Part shown: piece after piece, positions 6,617 to 10,682 of the stretch | Layout of the letters: each line of letters opens with the position of its first letter | Numbering within the stretch: position 1 is the stretch's first letter | Assembly (NCBI GenBank): GCA_001796785.1 | Contig: MGNL01000038.1 | Location: forward strand, 1 to 10,682 | Length of the DNA stretch: 10,682 nucleotides | From: Chloroflexi bacterium RBG_16_51_16 | Lineage (GTDB): Bacteria > Chloroflexota > Anaerolineae > Anaerolineales > Villigracilaceae | Direction: 5' to 3' | Position numbers and translations under genes: made by a program | The notes under the pieces: model-generated | Databases searched by the model: none | Seen by the model: only the letters and a program-made list of their open reading frames with translations | What the model was told of the DNA's origin: nothing

Positions 6617-7558
6617 TTATCCCTCATTCGAACGCTCTCTCAAAGCACGACCCACAAAAATTATGACAGTACCCACTGCCAGCATACCAAGGATCCCGGC
6701 CGCGATCTGTGCGACCGGAGACCAACTAAAGAAAGGTAATTGATATTCCGAAAAGATACCAACACCTCCCCTTGCGATGTCCATGAAACCCAAGTCTATC
6801 GCAACCCGATTCAATCCATCTGGATAGGCAGATGCGAACGGTGCCAGCAGAACCACCACCAGGGAGATGATCAGGCCAGCCACGATCCAGCCAATCCCGC
6901 CGCGAGACTTATCCGGTCTTTCCGAGAGCACGTTCGGCCGGGTACGGAAGATGTAAGCCAAAGCCCCCACGGTGATCAATGCTTCACCCAGTCCAATAAA
7001 AATGTGAATACCCAGCATCGCCAGTAAAACGGTCTGTAGTTGACTCGTTCCACTCAGCCACAGTTGTATGGAGACCGACAGAGCGCCTGCGATGACCGAG
7101 AGCCAACCCGCTAAGCCAGCTGCAGCCAGTTTTACAATCCGGCTTCTTGGAAGGACGATCCGATACAAACCATATCCGATCGCCGCGGGAAGAATACCCA
7201 TGTTGAGTATGTTTGCACCCATCGCTAACAGCCCGCCGTCCTGGAACAGCAAAGCTTGAACCGCGATCACCGCGGTCATGACGATCATGGCAGGCCAGGG
7301 TCCCAGAAGGATGGACGCCAAGACTGCTCCTAAAACATGTCCAGAGGTTCCCCCTGCCACCGGGAAATTGATCATCTGTGCAGCAAATATGAACGCAGCC
7401 ATGATCCCCATCAGAGGCACTTGCTTTTCACCAAGGGTGCGATTAGTTCGAGCAATGGCAAAACTGAGGGCAGTTCCTGTAATCAGCCAGCAAAAAAGGG
7501 ATATCGTCACGCTCAAGAAACCATCCGGGATGTGCAGTAAGGGTGGTCCAAAATGCAT
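6617..7558 (-). CDS. cbiM: Cobalt/nickel ECF substrate-binding protein CbiM with PDGLE (CbiN-like) C-terminus
   Basis: CbiM/NikM is the membrane S component that binds Co2+ or Ni2+. The 313-residue protein has the family opening HIPDGFLS, then PVAGGTSGHVLGAVLASILLGPW, FQDGGLLAMGANILNMG and about seven hydrophobic helices. A C-terminal part has YPDGLNRVAIDLGF (about 245-258) and a last helix (about 280-303), matching the PDGLE/CbiN-like auxiliary domain often fused to CbiM. In known NikM structures Met1, His2 and His67 coordinate the metal. Here the equivalents are Leu8, His9 and His74: a seven-residue extension (MHFGPPL) precedes the motif when the ATG at 7558 is used. That ATG has a good SD (GGAGGT at 7563-7568). 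A CTG at codon 8 would give the canonical N-terminus but has no close SD. A possible -10 (TATAGAAT, 7586-7579) lies upstream. Cobalt versus nickel cannot be decided from sequence here. Confidence 0.92.
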   Translation of the reverse strand: MHFGPPLLHIPDGFLSVTISLFCWLITGTALSFAIARTNRTLGEKQVPLMGIMAAFIFAAQMINFPVAGGTSGHVLGAVLASILLGPWPAMIVMTAVIAVQALLFQDGGLLAMGANILNMGILPAAIGYGLYRIVLPRSRIVKLAAAGLAGWLSVIAGALSVSIQLWLSGTSQLQTVLLAMLGIHIFIGLGEALITVGALAYIFRTRPNVLSERPDKSRGGIGWIVAGLIISLVVVLLAPFASAYPDGLNRVAIDLGFMDIARGGVGIFSEYQLPFFSWSPVAQIAAGILGMLAVGTVIIFVGRALRERSNEG

Positions 7559-7562
7559 ATCA

Positions 7563-7568
7563 ACCTCC
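7563..7568 (-). promoter_or_regulatory. Ribosome binding site of cbiM
   Basis: GGAGGT on the minus strand sits 4 bases before the ATG at 7558. It decides the start in favour of the longer N-terminus over the CTG at 7537-7535, and so matters for whether the canonical metal-binding amino terminus exists. Confidence 0.75.
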
Positions 7569-7596
7569 GCAGGATTCTATTCTATACCGCATGAAT

Positions 7597-7630
7597 TGAA
7601 AAAAACGGCGGGGATTCTAAGCCGCCGCTT
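7597..7630 (-). terminator. Intrinsic terminator of the SH3b lipoprotein gene
   Basis: Read on the minus strand, AAGCGGCGG (7630-7622) pairs with CCGCCGTTT (7611-7603; one G-U) around a ten-base loop and is followed by a T-run (7605-7599). It lies 43 bases after the lipoprotein stop and just before the cbiM leader, separating the two units. Confidence 0.82.
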
Positions 7631-7672
7631 AGCTTTCGGTTATCATATCAACCCCATTTTTGAGATTGGCAC

Positions 7673-8626
7673 TTAAGGCTCCCACTGAAAATGGATCAAA
7701 GAAAATAAATACGGCGTACCCTGCACATACTCAATTCCCACCAACCAGGCGCGCCAATCCAATTCCACACCGGGAGAGCCGGGCTTGTAAAGATTATAGA
7801 AATTGATATTAGTAAACTCATTCGGCCAGGGCTCCAGGCTGAAGGTGGCAAGGTCAAGGCTGTCGTTACAGTGCCTTTCGGGTTGCGTGGTAAGCACTTC
7901 CTGAAGCTTCGGAAGGGGTATCTCACTGAAAGCTCCCAGGGTATCCTGGCCGCTGCCCGGGGCTGGACCCCAGTTCAATTCCGAGGTGGAAGTAAAAATA
8001 TCCATGGCCTCCGACCGGTCGTAATGGGCAGGGTTTCCATAACGCCAATAACGTACCTCCAGACCATGGAGCGGGCTGACCATTTCAGACAACCCAGTTC
8101 CGTCAAAGGTACTCATAACTACGACCAGTTTATCCATCAGTTCAAGTACGGATCCATCTTCACAAAAAACTTCGGGGTCAATATATTCTGTAAGAAAATT
8201 GCCGTTCACCCAGCCTGTCGCTCCCCGGGGATTCTGTACTTCGAGCCACTCCTGATCCCCAACCTTAAAGCTGCGACCGGTCCGTATGATTCCGTGATCC
8301 GTCGATTTGAACCTGCTGATAACGGCGTACTCAACACCTGGTCCTGCGCGTATATTCAATACGTCCTTGGAAGACACCAGGATCACGCCGTACTTGCCAG
8401 TCACCAGCCCTGAGGTCGAGCCATTCGATCCCGGCTGGACTGACTCCGTTGCCGCTGAATCGACCACAGTCGGACCGGCATCTACTTGAGGGGTTGGAGT
8501 CATCGGCGCCCCTTCATTACCGGGAGCTTGATTGATTGCCGGTGGAGGTGTTTCTACGAAGGATATTGAACACGCCAGCATCAAAATAGTAAAAAAACTT
8601 GTTGAAATCCATATCTTTTTATGCAT
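7673..8626 (-). CDS. Lipoprotein with bacterial SH3 domain
   Basis: This 317-residue protein has a lipoprotein signal peptide with the lipobox LMLAC (Cys19), then a Pro/Gly/Ser/Thr-rich spacer (about 25-75). A bacterial SH3 (SH3b) domain covers about 80-148: it shows VLNIRAGPGVEYAVISRF, EWLEVQNPRGATGWVNGNFL and ends at LTEYID. SH3b domains often bind cell-wall peptides, so an envelope location is likely. The region after about residue 155 (VFCEDGSVLELMDKLVVVMSTFDGTGLSEMVSP through the terminal HFQWEP) is not one I recognise. It has two cysteines (Cys155 and Cys253) that could form a disulfide outside the cell. The ATG at 8626 has a GGAG SD (minus strand, about 8635-8632). The gene is divergent from the T-box unit, with about 77 bases between its start and that unit's -35 box, and it ends at its own terminator. 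Confidence 0.88.
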   Translation of the reverse strand: MHKKIWISTSFFTILMLACSISFVETPPPAINQAPGNEGAPMTPTPQVDAGPTVVDSAATESVQPGSNGSTSGLVTGKYGVILVSSKDVLNIRAGPGVEYAVISRFKSTDHGIIRTGRSFKVGDQEWLEVQNPRGATGWVNGNFLTEYIDPEVFCEDGSVLELMDKLVVVMSTFDGTGLSEMVSPLHGLEVRYWRYGNPAHYDRSEAMDIFTSTSELNWGPAPGSGQDTLGAFSEIPLPKLQEVLTTQPERHCNDSLDLATFSLEPWPNEFTNINFYNLYKPGSPGVELDWRAWLVGIEYVQGTPYLFSLIHFQWEP

Positions 8627-8703
8627 AAATTCTCCACAGACACAGGCGCTTTTGGAACCCTGGTGACAATAGATTTTATCCTCTACAACCTCTCATCCGA
8701 CTA

Positions 8704-8731
8704 TTGACAATTCAATTGTATTGCATATAAT
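8704..8731 (+). promoter_or_regulatory. Consensus sigma-70 promoter of the T-box/trpB2 unit
   Basis: A perfect TTGACA (8704-8709), a 16-base spacer and a perfect TATAAT (8726-8731) place the transcript start near 8738, about ten bases before T-box Stem I. A 13-base palindrome, ACAATTCAATTGT (8707-8719), overlaps the -35 box and spacer and could be an operator. The stretch 8627-8703 shows nothing else I can name. Confidence 0.88.
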
Positions 8732-8970
8732 CGAGTGAAATATTAAAGGCGCTGACGAAGGCGAGTAAACGCTGAACGACGGTGTAGAGAGCAGGTGCCT
8801 GGTGGAAAACCTGCCCGAGATGACAGCGTGGAATGGACTTCCGAGCCGCAACGCGAACAGGAATCAACCCAAGTATCCGCGACGGGTGCTCCCGTTATAG
8901 GGCAAGGATATAACCGCTTATCCGGTTTTCGACGATCGGCGGCGTATCTGAAAAGAGTGAGGCTGGCCGC

Positions 8971-8998
8971 ATCCCGTTGCATCACAACGGGATTTTTT
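8971..8998 (+). terminator. Extra terminator-like hairpin inside T-box Stem III
   Basis: ATCCCGTTG (8971-8979) and CAACGGGAT (8985-8993) form a perfect 9-bp stem with a 5-base loop and six Ts (8993-8998), the form of an intrinsic terminator. It lies within an outer helix AGGCTGG/CCAGCCT (8960-8966 with 9011-9017), so it is the tip of Stem III, just upstream of the T-box sequence. Whether polymerase stops here is unknown. Confidence 0.6.
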
Positions 8999-9043
8999 GT
9001 TAATCTTTTACCAGCCTAACCTGGGTGGCACCACGGATGCTTC

Positions 9044-9076
9044 AGCGTTCGTCCCAATTTGGGACGAACGCTTTTT
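9044..9076 (+). terminator. T-box regulated intrinsic terminator
   Basis: AGCGTTCGTCCC (9044-9055) pairs perfectly with GGGACGAACGCT (9061-9072) around AATTT and is followed by a short T-run. The competing antiterminator pairs the T-box TGGG (9022-9025) with CCCA (9053-9056). Confidence 0.94.
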
Positions 9077-9111
9077 AATTCTTATTTGGAATAATTTAAC
9101 AAGGAGTACGT

Positions 9112-9279
9112 ATGACAACTAATTCGATAAACAATAGTTCTACGCATGATGATCAATCCATGCAACCGCCGATACAAGAGTGGATTCATCTACTAGTGGA
9201 GGACAAGTCACTGCCCGCCGAGGATGTATTAAACAATCGGAACATGCAAGATGAGCAGCCAGGATTATTCATTCCTTGA
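9112..9279 (+). CDS. Small 55-residue protein under T-box control, unknown
   Basis: The ATG at 9112 is preceded by AAGGAGT (9101-9107) with a 4-base gap and lies 36 bases after the T-box terminator, so it is the first reading frame expressed when the leader reads through. The 55-residue product (begins MTTNSINNSSTHDDQSMQPP, ends GLFIP) is hydrophilic and acidic. It has one Trp (residue 24, in IQEWIHLLVED), no Cys, no membrane segment and no signal peptide. The N-terminal 20 residues look disordered; IQEWIHLLVED could form an amphipathic helix. I recognise no family. B. subtilis anti-TRAP is also a short T-box(Trp)-controlled protein, but it depends on zinc-binding cysteines, which are absent here. 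It might be a small regulator, a partner of TrpB2, or a remnant of a longer gene. The good SD and position argue that it is translated. Confidence 0.55.
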   Translation: MTTNSINNSSTHDDQSMQPPIQEWIHLLVEDKSLPAEDVLNNRNMQDEQPGLFIP

Positions 9280-9529
9280 CACCGGAGTTAGATGATTAAT
9301 AAGCATTTTCGCATCCAAGCCGGGTTCGTGATAGATCAAGTATTTATCAATGCAAAGCTTATAACCTGCGAAGGCGAGATCAGAACATGAAATATTTGAC
9401 CGACAACCGATTACACGATCCATTTTGGGCTGTTTTTCCAGTTACTTTTCATCCACCTTGAAGGGCAATATTTTTCTCGTATTTTTATATCACTCATTAA
9501 ATGATACAAATCTTACCGTTGATTAATAT
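9280..9529 (+). other. AT-rich spacer with two doubtful micro-ORFs
   Basis: Between the 55-codon ORF and the trpB2 SD lie two tiny frames. One has 32 codons (9292-9390) with GGAG 4 bases before its ATG. The other has 24 codons (9387-9461) and starts by an ATGA overlap with the first one's stop. Neither resembles a known protein, and both could be chance. The rest (9462-9529) is T-rich with a short palindrome TCATTAAATGA (9494-9504). No convincing separate promoter for trpB2 is visible. Confidence 0.35.
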
Positions 9530-9541
9530 AAGGAGGAAGAA

Positions 9542-10682
9542 ATGTCTGAGCAAACCCGGTTTATCTTAAATGAAAGTGAACTGCCGAAGTTTTGGTACAA
9601 CATTCATGCAGATTCCCCAGTGCCACCCTCTCCGGTCCTGCATCCTGTGACGCTCGAACCCGTAACCCCGGATTTTCTTTCCGTGCTTTTTCCCATGGAG
9701 CTTATCCTGCAGGCCGTCAGTACAGACCGGTTCATCCAGATCCCCGAAGAAGTGCGCGAGATTTACAGGCTATATCGACCAACACCGCTGCAGCGCGCCC
9801 GCAGGCTGGAAAAGGCACTGGACACACCCGCACATATTTATTTTAAAAATGAAAGCGTCTCACCAGCGGGCAGCCATAAACCGAATACAGCGATCCCTCA
9901 AGCTTTCTATAACAAAGCTGAGGGTGTCAAAGCACTCACAACCGAGACCGGTGCAGGACAATGGGGCTCGGCGCTTGCCATGGCGTGTAATTTCTTCGGG
10001 ATTGACCTGGAAGTTTATATGGTCAAGGTCTCCTACAATCAAAAACCATCCCGGCGGGTTTTGATGGAAACCTACGGCGCACAGGTGTTTGCCAGCCCGA
10101 CCGACCGGACGAATTACGGACGGACCCTGCTCGGAGCGGATGAGAGTAATCCCGGCTCACTGGGCATCGCGATTTCCGAAGCGGTCGAGGCGGCTGCCAC
10201 GTCCAAGGGCACAAAGAAATACAGCCTGGGTTCCGTGCTTGATTTCGTGCTTCTTCACCAATCCGTGATCGGTGAAGAAGCCCTCAAGCAGATGGAAATG
10301 GCTGGTGAGTACCCGGACGTAGTCATCGGCTGTGTCGGCGGCGGATCGAACTTTTCCGGTATTGCTTACCCCTTCCTGCGTGAAAATTTGAAGAACAGTA
10401 AACAAACCCGGCTTCTGGCGGTCGAACCAACCGCCGCACCCTCCCTGACAAAAGGGACCTATACGTTCGACTACGGTGACACAGCGATGATGGCGCCCAT
10501 CGTTAAAATGCACACCCTGGGACACAGTTTCATACCACCCAGCATCCATGCAGGAGGATTACGTTACCACGGAATGGCACCCAGCCTGTGTGCCCTTTAC
10601 GACGCGGGTTACATAGAAGCTGTAGCCGTACGTCAAAAGGAGACTTTTGAGGCAGCGCTGCAGTTCGCGCGTGCAGAGGGAA
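9542..10682 (+). CDS. trpB2: Tryptophan synthase beta chain, TrpB2 type (cut by window end)
   Basis: TrpB2 is a PLP enzyme that makes L-tryptophan from indole and L-serine (COG1350 type). Unlike classical TrpB it usually does not pair with the standard TrpA, and it may salvage indole. The visible 380 residues run without a stop to the window edge; the family is about 450 residues, so roughly 70 are missing. Motifs: an N-terminal FWYNIHADSP...LHPVT region typical of TrpB2, IYFKNESVSPAGSHKPNTA with the PLP lysine Lys113, TTETGAGQWGSALA with the catalytic glutamate Glu136, GCVGGGSNFSG (263-273) binding the PLP phosphate, and IHAGGLRYHGMAPSL (335-349), which I recall as characteristic of TrpB2. 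The start ATG at 9542 follows a strong SD, AAGGAGGA (9530-9537). With its Trp-specifier T-box upstream, expression should rise when charged tRNA-Trp falls. Confidence 0.95.
   Translation, partial: MSEQTRFILNESELPKFWYNIHADSPVPPSPVLHPVTLEPVTPDFLSVLFPMELILQAVSTDRFIQIPEEVREIYRLYRPTPLQRARRLEKALDTPAHIYFKNESVSPAGSHKPNTAIPQAFYNKAEGVKALTTETGAGQWGSALAMACNFFGIDLEVYMVKVSYNQKPSRRVLMETYGAQVFASPTDRTNYGRTLLGADESNPGSLGIAISEAVEAAATSKGTKKYSLGSVLDFVLLHQSVIGEEALKQMEMAGEYPDVVIGCVGGGSNFSGIAYPFLRENLKNSKQTRLLAVEPTAAPSLTKGTYTFDYGDTAMMAPIVKMHTLGHSFIPPSIHAGGLRYHGMAPSLCALYDAGYIEAVAVRQKETFEAALQFARAEG

Larger units (their letters stand above)
8748..9076 (+). promoter_or_regulatory. T-box leader, tryptophan specifier (UGG)
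   Basis: This is a complete tRNA-sensing leader. Stem I has a kink-turn base (GGC GCTGAC GAAG at 8748-8760 against CTTC CGA GCC at 8838-8847), the loop E element AGTA (8764-8767), CGCTG/CAGCG (8770-8774 with 8824-8828), an AGAGAG bulge and a distal hairpin GCAGGT/ACCTGC (8791-8796 with 8809-8814). The specifier loop reads GGAA-TGG-A-CTTC. This matches the GAA-codon-A layout of other T-boxes and gives TGG (8834-8836), tryptophan. Stem II has CGCG/CGCG with the S-turn AGTA (8872-8875). The Stem IIA/B pseudoknot has the conserved CCGTTA (8892-8897). The T-box itself, AACCTGGGTGGCACCACGG (9018-9036), has bulge TGGC (9026-9029), whose C would pair with G73 of bacterial tRNA-Trp. Uncharged tRNA-Trp should permit read-through. 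Confidence 0.95.

Noticed and set aside
7559..7672. Cobalamin or NiCo riboswitch upstream of cbiM
   Set aside because: Only about 40 bases separate the preceding terminator from the cbiM start, and no B12-box-like or NiCo motif is present.
7871..8413. 180-codon open frame on the + strand inside the SH3b lipoprotein gene
   Set aside because: The opposite strand encodes a clear lipobox and SH3b domain; this frame shows no motif.
8795..9019. 74-codon frame across the T-box leader
   Set aside because: It spans Stem I to Stem III of a structured RNA; the sequence is explained by the T-box.
9112..9279. Classical trp leader peptide or anti-TRAP
   Set aside because: There are no tandem Trp codons and no downstream attenuator hairpin for a leader peptide, and no cysteines for anti-TRAP.
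9592..9846. Frameshifted or broken trpB2
   Set aside because: The frame starting at 9542 is open and conserved to the window end; the shorter frames overlapping it are in other phases.
10157..10549. 130-codon antisense frame inside trpB2
   Set aside because: Shadow of the TrpB2 coding strand, without recognisable domain.
1..10682. CRISPR array, tRNA genes, insertion sequence or phage genes
   Set aside because: No regularly spaced repeats, cloverleaf sequence, terminal inverted repeats or transposase/integrase motifs were seen on either strand.

Overview
The window reads as about 10.7 kb of a bacterial chromosome of intermediate GC. The likeliest source is a Chloroflexota (Anaerolineae-like) bacterium. 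This is an inference from three traits: envelope proteins with Pro/Thr-rich linkers (C39 peptidase-TPR, SUMF1-like lipoprotein, SH3b lipoprotein), SAM-I and T-box attenuators, and mixed use of Shine-Dalgarno and SD-less starts. No rRNA, tRNA, CRISPR array, integrase or transposase is visible, and nothing looks recently transferred.

Layout. (1) Positions 102-3338, + strand: an unrecognised protein, a membrane-anchored C39-like peptidase with C-terminal TPRs, and a lipoprotein with a formylglycine-generating-enzyme-like (SUMF1) domain that lacks the catalytic cysteines. (2) 3335-4936, + strand: a self-contained methionine-regulon unit made of a near-consensus promoter, a SAM-I riboswitch with an enlarged P3 arm, an intrinsic terminator, metK, and a strong bidirectional terminator. 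(3) 7558-5020, - strand: a three-gene ECF transporter for cobalt or nickel (cbiM with a C-terminal PDGLE/CbiN-like part, cbiQ, cbiO), converging on metK. (4) 8626-7673, - strand: an SH3b lipoprotein gene ending at its own terminator. (5) 8704-end, + strand: a consensus sigma-70 promoter, a full T-box leader whose specifier codon reads UGG (tryptophan), a 55-codon small ORF with a good SD, two still smaller coupled ORFs of doubtful status, and a TrpB2-type tryptophan synthase beta chain cut by the window end.

How it works together. Two amino-acid attenuators of different types are the regulatory highlights. High SAM should stabilise riboswitch P1, free the terminator and shut off metK; a matching antiterminator pairing can be read directly. 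Uncharged tRNA-Trp should stabilise the T-box antiterminator and switch on the small ORF and trpB2; the specifier UGG, the T-box bulge UGGC (its C matching discriminator G73 of bacterial tRNA-Trp) and the downstream enzyme all agree. The T-box leader also carries an extra perfect terminator-like hairpin with six Us before the T-box sequence, and the unexplained 55-aa ORF lies between the T-box and trpB2. These two are the least explained and most interesting parts of the window.
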